From NCBI GenBank assembly GCA_029298735.1, contig JANSLP010000221.1:1-55824 (forward strand): 55,824 bases of DNA, in the 5' to 3' direction. Made by a program: the position numbers and the translations under genes. Shown piece by piece: positions 41,476 through 50,914 of the stretch (position 1 is its first letter; every line of letters starts with the position of its first letter). The stretch comes from Ophiostoma sp. CBS 140.51. Lineage: Eukaryota > Ascomycota > Sordariomycetes > Ophiostomatales > Ophiostomataceae. The notes under the pieces are model-generated. The model ran no database searches, had not been told where the DNA came from, and saw only the letters and a program-made list of their open reading frames with translations.

Positions 41476-41910
41476 GTGTCGGGTGACTGTTGACGACGCA
41501 TATAGCGAGCACATATAACGAAGAACATGATGACTGAACGAATGAATGGTCATGACTTTCTTTGACGTAATAATACAGGTAAACGTGGCAATCATGGTGA
41601 AGAGTGACAGTAAAAGAAAGAAACCCAAACCAAACCAAACCCAGCAGATGCACTAACCAGACATATTCGCGAAAGAACTGTCCGGAACAGAAATATTAAA
41701 AAGAATGTACATCGCATATAAGACTGAGCAAAAGAGTATAGAAAAAAGAAAAAAATCATCCGTAACTGGGTATTCCAAAACGCCATCAAATCAAGCCTAT
41801 TTTCGCACCTGTCGCGATGCCGTTGTGTTTGTGCTCGCGCACTCGCTCGTTCGCTCGTTTGCTGTTTCGCCCAAACGCTTTCACGGCTCACCTGCCTCGC
41901 CTGCTCACAC
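41476..41910. other. Convergent 3' flanks, no gene seen
   Basis: This holds the 3' ends of the TDG-type gene (+) and the Gly/Ser-rich secreted protein gene (-). It is A-rich with AAAGAAAG and AACCAAACC words. There is no strong AATAAA. Confidence 0.45.
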
Positions 41911-43061
41911 CTATAGAGCAAAGACAATGGCGGCAACCGTCACAACGGCCGGCCAGTAACCAACATGCTGCAGCAGCGTCTGCATACCACCGGCAGCATT
42001 CGGGCTTTCGGAACCACCCGCCGCAGTCGTGCCGTTCTCGAGGGTGCCGTTGATGAGCAGAGTGCTCGTACCGTTCACGTCAGCAACGCTAACTTGGTTG
42101 GCGGCCAGGGCGGCAGTCGAGCCGTTGCCCAGAAGATCGTTCATGTAGGTGCTGTTGGTGTTATCGTCGCAAGCACACTCTACCGTCTGGTCACAGCCAC
42201 AGCCGACGTTGCGCGTCTCGTTCTTGCCGGAGGACTCGTTGTAGTACGAGTAAGGGTGGCCGTAGGGATAGTAGTAGATAGGGTGGTACCAGAGTCCCGG
42301 CCAGAAGGCCAGACCAGCCAGACCGACACCAGCGGCCGCGCCGATTGCAACAGGGCGGATGCCCGAGGGCGAGAGGGCGCCCGAACGGTAAGGTGCGACC
42401 GCGCCGCCACCGTAATAGGCACCACCACCGTAAGCAGGCTGCGTGCCTGAGCCCGTGGTGGTACGGCCACCCGTGTTGGAGCCCGAAGAGCCGGGGCCCT
42501 TGCTGGTGCCGCCACCGGTGCTACCGCCGCTTCCTGTGCTACCTGTAGAACCACTGCCAGATGAGCCACTGCCTGATGAGCCACCTCTGTTCAAGAGGGT
42601 AAGAAGAGAAAGGAAATGTTTAGTAAAGGAAAAGACAAATGAAAACAAATCTTCGGACAACAGAGAGAGAAGAGAGATAGAGAGAGAAAGAGAGAGAGAG
42701 AGAGGACTGAAGGGGAAGAAAGAGAAGAAAGAGGAACGAAGAAGAAGAGCGGGTGCAATGCTTACCTTCCAGAAGAGCCGCCAGAGGATGAGCCGCCGCC
42801 CGACGAGGAACCACCGCCAGACGAGGAGCCGCCGCCGCCGCCACGGCCACCACCACCACCGCCGCCCTTGCGCCGGAACAGCTTCTCGTCGAAAGCGTCG
42901 GCAATGTCGCGTTTTGCGTCGTTGGTCTCGGGAGCTGTGGAATCAAGGCGGACGGCAAGTGCAGGCGAAGGGTTGCCGAGAGCCGGCGCGCCAGGGACAG
43001 CCACGGCGTGGACAATGGGTGCCGACAGGGACACTACCGCTGTAATGAGACTGAACTTCAT
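41911..43061 (-). CDS. Secreted Gly/Ser-rich, probably GPI-anchored protein of unknown function
   Basis: Exons are 42766-43061 and 41911-42586, joined in frame over a 179-nt intron (GTAAGC...GAACAG) filled with a TC/GA microsatellite. The product is 323 aa. A clear signal peptide opens it (MKFSLITAVVSLSAPIVHAVA). Dibasic sites (KRDIADAFDEKLFRRK) suggest Kex2 processing. Poly-Gly and GGSSS repeats follow across the exon junction, about residues 85-150. The conserved-looking part is aromatic: GLAFWPGLWYHPIYYYPYGH, then NESSGKNETRNVGCGCDQ and VECACDD with paired cysteines. Several NxS/T sequons (NSTYM, NGSTAAL, NGTSTLL, NGTLENGTT) and a hydrophobic C-terminal tail (GYWPAVVTVAAIVFAL) preceded by small residues suggest a GPI anchor. 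I recall similar fungal proteins of unknown function, possibly a named DUF, but cannot confirm this. A cell-wall or surface location is the inference. Confidence 0.82.
42655..42706. repeat. GA-rich microsatellite in an intron
   Basis: A GAGAGA run inside the intron of the secreted-protein gene. On the sense strand it is a TC tract of the kind that precedes acceptors, but it is unusually long and lies mid-intron. Confidence 0.75.
42770..42870. repeat. Coding minisatellite for GGSSS and poly-Gly
   Basis: Near-identical 15-18-bp GC-rich units encode GGGSSS repeats and two glycine runs (GGGGGGG and GGGGG). Copy number is likely to vary. Confidence 0.7.
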
Positions 43062-46000
43062 GATGAAGTGTAGATGATGGTTGTATGCAAAGTAGATGTG
43101 ATGTGTAAAGTGTCAATATCGATGATGATGTATGTTGTTGATGGTATCGATGTGTGTCGAGTGTGTTTCGGATTGGTGGCGATAATGTGTTTGAGTGGAG
43201 ATGGAGAGATGAAGAAACAAAGTGACACAAGAAACACAAGGGTTCTGGGGTGGGTTTGGTATGTTTTATATATTCGGGAGGCGAGGCAACGATGATGGGG
43301 AAAGAGTAAGAATGGAACGATGGAAAAGAGTAAAGAAATGGGAAAGATGACAAAGGGTACAAAGTCAGGCAGGCGCAGGAAGTAGACTTTAGAAATCAGG
43401 AAGTCGCGAAAATGGAAGGGAGCAACAGGGAAGGAATGAGCGAAAGGAACGAGGAAAGAGACTTTCTGGTCCAAGCCTCCCTGTAAAATACCAGCAAACC
43501 CGAAAAGTCCAAAAGCTTGGCTCACTTTCCTGTCTCCTCTTTGCCATCTTTTCCGTCTTGGCGATATTTGCCCTGAAGAGTGTCAGAGTGCTCTTGTTGT
43601 TCGGTGGTGACTTCATCAAAGTGGATGAAGGGTGTATCGCCCCCCTTTCTGACACCGTTCTTTCCCAACTTGGGCACTTAAGATTTGTCGCCTGAGAACT
43701 AGCGCGAAACGAAAAGATACATCCATTTCGATGTGGGAAGTGTATCTGACAAGAGTAATGGAAAGAGCGACTCGACGGAGAACGCGATTTTACAACGTAT
43801 GGAAGGAGCATTCTATCGCGGCAACAGCACATGGACTAGGAAAGAAAGTCACGACGGAAAGCCCCGAAGAGAGCCTTTCAAATATTACAACGTCGACGCC
43901 CGACCGTCACGATGCAGACGGAGGATGGATGCGACACGAACGACCCTTATTTTCTGTTTGTCTTTGACACGCTTCTCACCTCTCGAAAGGGGTTGTTTGT
44001 GGTCATTGACGGTCGATCGCTGTTCAATTTACGGTGTGCTGGCCCAATCAGCAGGCATGTAAATAGAGTATGAGCGCTGTAAAACTGCGCTATGACCGTT
44101 TCGTTACAGCTCTTCAGGCCCAACAGAGCCCCAGCAAGACAGTTCACCCAACAGCCATTTATGCTTCTTCCATTTTCAGGGGTCCGCCCGCACTAGCGCC
44201 ACACTTTATTTCGCTTCTCATAGGACGAAAGCGACGAGAGAGACAAATGGGTGACTTCAAGATTACTGTCCTTGCAGGGCGCTAACACACGATCCGGGCG
44301 TGGCTGGGGCGAAGAAAGGCGACAGTAAAATACAGTGGCTCGAGTGGACATGTGCACCTACAGCACACTGAAAAAGCGGCAAGGGCGGCATTTAGTGGAG
44401 ATTCCGTCAACCGACCTTTTGGAACACAGCCACGACGGCCGGCCCAAAGCGGTACCATTGGACGAGTTTTTGAATGGAAAGGGAGATCGCCCGGTGGAAG
44501 AATCGAAAGAAGGTTTCTGTTGATTACCTCCGCGGTGGTTCTGTTTCTGGGACTCTGCTTTGAAGGTTTTTGGAGAGGTTCCGTTTCTTTGGAATCAGCA
44601 AAAGTGAGATTATTTGGAAGAAGTTTCGCAGCTAGAATAAAGGCAACACAACAGTGACTAGGATGTGGATGGAGACGTAAAATTAAAGAAGCTTTTTGGT
44701 ACTTCCACGTCAAGGAAAAGAATATCGTCATTGCCGATGAAGTGAGTTATTCGTCACGATGTCTGTTGACGACATGATTACAGTGCCTGGACTGTGCCCT
44801 AAACTACAGCGTACCCTATCACTGTAATATTTCGTACTTCCAGCACACCACCGCTTGCACTGCCAGGCTTGGCCCGCTTCCTTCCGGGCAAAAGACAATG
44901 ACGTCGTGACACTTTTGTGTGGCAGTTTCTCCGTCAAACCACCACCGCAAACCAGACGACAAACGGACCACATTGTCCTTTGCTTCCAACAGCTCGAGGG
45001 TTATTGCATTTTACATGTGCATCGCAGTCGTTTGCCCGCGGGGGCTCGTTGCATGGCAGATTGCCCCAATCGGCCGCTTTGCCCCAATTTATTGGGAGAG
45101 CTAAAAGTAAGACGAAACGCCTGAGAAGGAACAAGGAAGATCATGAGGCCGATGCAGTGAGGAAGTAGACTCGAATGAGCTGTTTAACGGCCAAGACAGA
45201 TATCTGAGAGACTGAGTATCCATGTACTTACATCGAAAATATGTAGACAATTACTGTAAAAGCTCACACGGTGAACCCAAGCCAAGTCTCGATGAAAAGA
45301 AGGTTCTCATCCAGAAAATTAAGCTTTTTCTTCGAGAAAGGGAAGCACAGAATGTACATCTAGACCGGTTATCGAAAGATACTTCCCATGTTTTCCCAGC
45401 AATGTCCTCCGTGCATCATAATATGAACCGGAATGAGGCTATGAACGGCCACTTGGAATAGTACATTTTACTGAAGGAGAATACGACATCTCGATCATGT
45501 CGATCATGTCACTCAATACTGCATGACTCAAGACTCTTAAACCATTGAGTGCAGTTTTAATCTGTCGGGTTTGCATATACTCACAATATTGACAAAAGAT
45601 GCCATGATATTTCAGATATTAGAAGCACATGTCAATATGGAACTGCATGTACCTGTAAATTACGGAGTATTACACGCTAAAAATATAAGATTCCAGCGCC
45701 CAGGTCACCTATTTCTCCAGCCCCTTCCCGCTCCTTCCCAACCCGTTTCTCCGCCGCCCGCTGTGCCGCACTAGCACGAGGCAGAGCGCAAGGTTTCCCC
45801 AGAACGGATAGCTTCATTGTCAACGTCACCTCTTCAGACGACACTCAACGACCCGGCAGATACGCAGATACGATCAGAGGTGCACTCAACTCCGGCCACG
45901 CCATTACTCAAAGTAACTTCTCTTCCTCGCCCGGCGGCCGTACCGTCGATCCGCAACAACCCCGGGGACAATCTGCAGGACCGCGGACCCGTTTCTGACA

Positions 46001-46172
46001 CTACAACCCTTTCCCACCTTTCCCCTCATCCACCCGCATTGCATCCCGCATCCACACCTGCACATCTGCACAGCCTTGTTCAGAAGTGCACCTGCACCCT
46101 ACGATTACTTACTTTTACACACCACACATTGGTCGAACTACGCCCCTTCTCAGACTTGCACCGCATACAACA
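43062..46172. other. Long divergent intergenic region upstream of the secreted protein and ANCHR-like genes
   Basis: No confident gene in 3.1 kb. A 79-codon plus-strand ORF at 45222-45461 (Lys/Glu-rich, no motif) is the best but weak candidate. The stretch 45160-45700 is more AT-rich than its surroundings. It contains TTACGGAGTA (a word common in fungal intergenic DNA, from memory) near 45660 and a CGATCATGT direct repeat near 45494. The last 400 nt are C-rich, the probable leader of the ANCHR-like gene. Confidence 0.5.
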
Positions 46173-47619
46173 ATGTCCAAACCGGACCGGAGCTTGTTGG
46201 ACCGGCTCAATGCGTTGAAGCCGTCGAGTGTCTCGTTGGGGGACAAGACGTAAGAACCTCGCGTACCTCGTGCACCCGTCTAACATCACACTTCGTACTA
46301 ACAACTGCAGCATCTCTGCACAAGCATCAACTGCCGATGCACCATCCGTCCTCCCGTCGGCTCCGCCGCCGACAAGGGAAGATCGCCTTGCTGCGCGCCT
46401 AAAGACGCTGAGAGAAGCGCGTGACGGTGGTGACGATAATGACGGTGACGAGAGTGGCGCGCCCGAGAAAGAGAAGCCAGTAACTTCTCCGTCGCCATCA
46501 GGTGACACGCCGACTAGTGAACGCAAAACATCTGACAAAGACGCCTCCTCCGAAGAGGTATCAGACGATCCGCTCTTCTATGTTGACGACGAGGCTGTGA
46601 ACGACTTGTTATTGGAGCTAGCCGCAGAAGGCGGACTTGAAGATGAGGAGCTTGGCGATGGCGAGGATGAGGCTGATAGGCTTGCACGTGGTGACGATGG
46701 TGATGGTGACGATGACGACTTAATACCGTTGCCCAGTGTACCAAAGAACCTTGGTGACGAGTCCAGTGGTGACGAGGGAGAGGATGCAGACAATTCCAAG
46801 ATGGTTGAAGACTTATTGAAGAGTCTAGCAGGGACGACCGTCAAGGATGATGTGGGTACGCAAGGAAATAGTGACAAGAACAAAGACGGCAAGAAAGACG
46901 GTAAGAAGGACGACTCGGATGACTCGGACGGCGAGGATATGGAGCGGGAAGTCCGCCGTGTCCTCGAACAAGCTCAAGACGAGGCCGACCTGGCCAAGGA
47001 GAGGAGTGAGGGTGAAGTCAGCGAAGGAGAAGAAGACATCGTCACCAAACCTCGCAGACGTGATACTGGCAAAGAAGACGATATCCTGCCAGGAGACAAA
47101 CCCAGTGCCGAAGATGACAACTTCTTGGGCCTGCCGACTGTCCCAACAAAACTTGTCGACCCGCCTCCATCGCCACCTTCACTACCTTCTTTGTCCAACG
47201 ACCTCCCGTCAGTTCCCACGCAAACACTCCCCAAGCGTGGCGACGACGACGACATCTCTGCCCGCCTTGCCGCTCTCCGTGGCCTCCAAGGCAAGGCCGC
47301 TGGTCTCGGCCAGACTGATGCTTTCGGCCTTCCTTCTGCACCGACCTTCCGTCCTGGAGAAGAAGAAGGCGGCGTCTTGAAGCGGGGTCACTATGGCCAT
47401 GGCCGCCGCAACTACACCGACGCCGACCAAAAGGCATGGTGTGTTGTGTGTTTGGAAGATGCAACAGTCCGGTGTCTCGGGTGCGCCGACAACAACGCCA
47501 GCGACGATGAAGAAGACCAGAACAATGCCTACTGCAACCGGTGCTGGCGGGACATGCATGTCGGTCCGGCTGCCGGCTTTGACGAGCGGGGGCACAAGCG
47601 GGTGCCTTTAATACGTTGA
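46173..47619 (+). CDS. ANCHR/ZFYVE19-like zinc-finger protein (abscission checkpoint regulator family)
   Basis: Exons are 46173-46249 and 46311-47619 with a 61-nt intron (GTAAGA, ACTAAC branch, CTGCAG), for 461 aa. ANCHR in animals retains the ATPase VPS4 at the midbody to delay abscission. Two motifs exactly fit the MIM1 consensus (D/E)xxLxxRLxxL(K/R): residues 5-16 (DRSLLDRLNALK) and 49-60 (EDRLAARLKTLR). A third near match is at 338-349 (DDDISARLAALR, Ile for the first Leu). The middle is acidic and disordered, with a conserved-looking EEVSDDPLFYVDDEAVNDLLLELA element near 112-135. The C-terminus from W402 is a Cys/His cluster (WCVVCLEDATVRCLGC, YCNRCWRDMH, GHKR) resembling the B-box-like finger of fungal ANCHR relatives; it is not a FYVE domain. 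It is convergent with the LMBD1-type gene. A role in cytokinesis or septation is an inference. Confidence 0.82.
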
Positions 47620-47991
47620 CGGCCGACAAGGAAGGACCCTGTATATAATCACGACTAATGACCGACTTGATAAACTCGTATATTTCTTTTGTGTTTGTGT
47701 GTTCCAATAAAACAAAACCCGCCAGATTCCCAATTTCGCCCGTAGATGCCAATCCCCCGATTCCCTTCCATATGTATTGGTGTTGTGTGTGTGTCCTCCT
47801 TGATCCCTTGCGGGATCATAATATGCAAAGCCAATTTGTTAAAACAATGGGGTTAAGAAACAAGAAAACAAAATCCAATGACCAACCTTCCAAGTACCAA
47901 TCCCTATCTCAGAGCCCGGAAACAAAAATAATACAAAACTCAGCTCATCTCAACTCAACCCAACCCGTCTAGCCTGCCAATTCACAATCCC
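47620..47991. other. Convergent 3' flanks, no gene seen
   Basis: This holds the 3' ends of the ANCHR-like (+) and LMBD1-type (-) genes, with AATAAA for the former at 47706. Nothing else was seen. Confidence 0.5.
47706..47711 (+). terminator. Candidate polyadenylation signal of the ANCHR-like gene
   Basis: AATAAA lies 87 nt after the stop codon, followed by a T/G-rich stretch. Confidence 0.5.
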
Positions 47992-49764
47992 CTACGACTG
48001 TGAGTTGGAACCGTAGTTTGTCCGGTTGTTGCCCGTCCGGCCGGTGATGTCCTGCCACGTCGCACCAAACCGCCGGCCCGTGCTTGCCAGCAGACCTTCC
48101 TCCTCGTCGGCCTCGGCCTCCTCGTCAATCTCTGATAAGTTCAGCCGCGGTGTCCGGAACAGCGACGTTGTAAACACAATGAGGAATACACCCAAAAAGG
48201 CAAACTGCGCCCAGAAATCAATGGCGCCGAACACGGGCCAGTTGAGTGTCACTCGGTTGAGGAAGGTGGACATGACCGTCGGTGTGCACACATCCTTGGC
48301 CGCCTTGTCCTGGTAAGCTTCCGAGCACGGCTTGATCCAGTCCGGATGGCCCGTGCAGTCGGGCTGCTCGCCTGGGTGTAGGGGTGGGTTCATACAGAAC
48401 GTCTGCGTGCCAAAGTTGCTGTACTGCGGCGCCACCAGCATGGCCACGGCATAGTTGATGGCCAGGATCATGAGGGCTAGCATCACGGTTGCGGCCAGAA
48501 TGGCCTGTGGCGCCGTGCGGCCCTTGCGGATCTGGAAGATGCGCACCCATAGGAAGCGGATGCCAATGGCCGCCAGACCCGAGATGGAGCTGCTGAAAAA
48601 GTAGAGCACCAACAGCGCCATGAGCACATAGTCGACGGGGAACGCCCGCGCCGCCTTCATAAAGATCCAGTTCATCGGCTGGAACACGTTGATGTGGCCC
48701 AGAATGTAGCCGCAGTGCTGCTTGCACACCGAGTTGGCCGCCTTGTCGATGCCCGTAATAATCATCGAGATCACAATCAACAGTGACAAGGCCAAGAAGA
48801 AGACGCCACCGAGCAGCTTAAGCGGGCGGAACACCGCCTGCATTTTGTTCCACACCTTGAACACCCAGCTGCGGCCCTCGCCGCTAGCCTCGGCCGCCAG
48901 CCGCTCGCGACGCACCAGCGTCCGCTCCTCGCGCATCAGCGCCTCCAGCTCGCGCCGGTCCTTGGCGGACATGCCATCATTGCGCCCTGCGTTGCGCATC
49001 TCCAGCTGCCGCTGCCGCTCGCGGTTCTGTTCGAGGGCCGACGCCGTCGTCTCGCTCAGCTGAGGCGCCGAGATCGAGGGAGCCGACTTGATGAACGAGA
49101 TGGGCAGCAGAGCCAGGCCCGCACCCGTATACAAAACGTACAACAACGTACCGAGCGTCACCAGCAGGCCCACCGAGAAGGTAAGCGCCTTCTCGCCATT
49201 GTTCTCGGCCAGCAGCTTGCGGAAGTAGTCGAGATCCATGTGCTTGCCGGCGCCCTTACGCCCGGCTGCAGGCACGAAGAAGCCGATGAGGAACAAAGCC
49301 ACCACAAGAACCAAAAAGACAATGGTGTACTTGAAGGCACCCCACAGTCTACCGCTGAACGGCTTGTTGCGGTTCTCCTCCTCGTCAATCTCGTCATACT
49401 CCTCGAACCAAAAGTACGTGAACGGGATCACGACAAGGCACAGCAGCGCGTCGAAGCTGTACAGTGTGTAGTAGGCAATCTTGAGCGTGCTCAAAATGCC
49501 CGCAACGTGTTCGGGCGTGGCCCAGTCCTTCTTGGCGCCGAGGGCGGTCGCAGTAGTCGACGAAACGAGGGCAATGTCGACGGGGAGGAGGAAAACAGTC
49601 GCGAGAAGGGCCGTGATGCTGACAATCACGACCGAGCTGACGACAGCAGACCGGTCACGCGGCGCCTGCCATGTAAACGTGGTGATGACGGCGGCCACGA
49701 GCGCCAGCCCGACAGCCACAGCATAGGCGATCCAGATCAGACTGGTTTGTAAAAGGCCAGCCAT
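47992..49764 (-). CDS. LMBR1-domain membrane protein, LMBD1-type (probable lysosomal cobalamin transporter-like)
   Basis: This single-exon gene encodes 590 aa. About nine hydrophobic helices are visible, beginning LLQTSLIWIAYAVAVGLALVA and VVSSVVIVSITALLATVFLLP. It also has LMBR1 features: PVDIALVSS, FEEYDEIDEEE in the first large loop, TGAGLALLPISFIKS, a cytosolic charged helix (REERTLVRRERLAAE), and a C-terminal TRTPRLNLSEIDEEAE-like tail with LLAST. Human LMBD1 exports vitamin B12 from lysosomes with ABCD4. Fungal members carry this annotation by similarity although most fungi do not use cobalamin, so the real substrate is open. I start at 49764 (ATGGCTGGCCTTTT). The same frame runs upstream to 50490, but those 242 residues are Ser/Phe-rich, cover the divergent promoter and lack similarity, so I leave them out. 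Confidence 0.9.
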   Translation of the reverse strand: MAGLLQTSLIWIAYAVAVGLALVAAVITTFTWQAPRDRSAVVSSVVIVSITALLATVFLLPVDIALVSSTTATALGAKKDWATPEHVAGILSTLKIAYYTLYSFDALLCLVVIPFTYFWFEEYDEIDEEENRNKPFSGRLWGAFKYTIVFLVLVVALFLIGFFVPAAGRKGAGKHMDLDYFRKLLAENNGEKALTFSVGLLVTLGTLLYVLYTGAGLALLPISFIKSAPSISAPQLSETTASALEQNRERQRQLEMRNAGRNDGMSAKDRRELEALMREERTLVRRERLAAEASGEGRSWVFKVWNKMQAVFRPLKLLGGVFFLALSLLIVISMIITGIDKAANSVCKQHCGYILGHINVFQPMNWIFMKAARAFPVDYVLMALLVLYFFSSSISGLAAIGIRFLWVRIFQIRKGRTAPQAILAATVMLALMILAINYAVAMLVAPQYSNFGTQTFCMNPPLHPGEQPDCTGHPDWIKPCSEAYQDKAAKDVCTPTVMSTFLNRVTLNWPVFGAIDFWAQFAFLGVFLIVFTTSLFRTPRLNLSEIDEEAEADEEEGLLASTGRRFGATWQDITGRTGNNRTNYGSNSQS

Positions 49765-50892
49765 CTTGGCGGGTGAAGACGTAAAAGAAGACAACTGAAT
49801 ATGAAAAGTAAGACCCGAGATCTTGTTGCAGCCTGTGCGGGGACGGCACAGGACGGGGAAGAGAACGGGACGGGATAGGTGGGGTCGTGTTCGAGATCGA
49901 GAAACTGCAAAAAAAAAAAGTAACCGGTGTAGCCGGTCGAGCGGGCTTCGGATGAGTGAATGCGGATCAGAGAGAGTCGGTTGTCGGTTTGCTAACAGGT
50001 TTGTTGACTGTTTGCTAACTTGTTTGCTCGATTGGATCCGCGGGATTATGGGGTTAAAAGGATGCCACTCGATGGGACTGCAGGCACATGTTGACACCCT
50101 ACGATCGAAGGGCTGGAATGCGCGGCGCGATCGTGTTCTGGTGTTGTGGTACTTCGCAGTGTGATGGGTTGTTTGGAATGGAGAGCAAAGGAGAGAAGCA
50201 ATGTGATGAAAGACGAAGGGAGAGAAGGAGAAGAGACGAGAAGGAAAGAAGATACGTGAAAATTTTCCTATCGTGGGAAAGTGGAGGAGGGAAAGAGCGA
50301 AGGAGACGTCGAAGCGTGTTGAGCGGATCCAGAAAGTCCGCCTTCCAAAAATAATCGAAATCGAAAAGCGAGGAGAACACGAACCTTTCAGTCGTGCCTT
50401 CCCTCGAAACAGGGTTTCAGGTCGTGACGCAATGGAGCATGAAGGACCTCGGGCGCCCGCCACAAGAAGCTTATGTGGGGCGTAACTCACTTTGGCGCCA
50501 ATCAGCGCGACGCAAAGAAGGTCCAGGCTGGCCCAAAACTAGCGACAACAGCCAGCCTAGGCCAGCCCCAGAGCACCGCCGGAAGAAACTGCGACCTGCA
50601 AAAAAGAGCACCTTCCCAGTGCCTGGCCGAGCTGGGGTCGCACCTGCCCGTCCAGCCAATCACCGAGCTCCGCCGCCATCTGCGCGTCGCTTCTGCATTT
50701 GGCAATTGGCGTTTTGGCACCATTGTTCCTGCTTGTTGGAGTGTATGCAGTATTATCGCGACACTAGTTTTTGCTTGCATCGAATCCACAGCTCGACATC
50801 TCTCAACAGCGACACCCCAAAGTCAATTGTCTGCTTCACCTCCACCCTCGACGATCGCGCGATAACATGGTCGTCCTGTGCGCACGACGACA
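49765..50892. other. Divergent promoter region between the LMBD1-type gene and CFT1
   Basis: This 1.1 kb holds both leaders. There is an A11 run near 49909 and an AG-rich plus strand at 50180-50320. CCAGCCY words recur at 50525-50650, and CTCGACATC-type pyrimidine sequence leads into CFT1. An ATG at 50867 opens a 15-codon ORF that overlaps the CFT1 start out of frame. Confidence 0.5.
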
Positions 50893-50914
50893 ATGCAGTG
50901 CTACACCGAGCTAA
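50867..50914 (+). promoter_or_regulatory. Overlapping upstream ORF on CFT1
   Basis: ATG at 50867 in a strong AACATGG context begins 26 nt before the CFT1 ATG in another frame and ends with TAA at 50912-50914, after the CFT1 start. If transcribed, it would reduce initiation at the main ATG. Confidence 0.45.

Noticed and set aside
49765..50490. Reading frame of the LMBD1-type gene extends 242 codons upstream to 50490
   Set aside because: The extension is Ser/Phe/Arg-rich, has no family similarity and fills the divergent promoter. ATG 49764 gives a normal-length protein starting at the first membrane helix.
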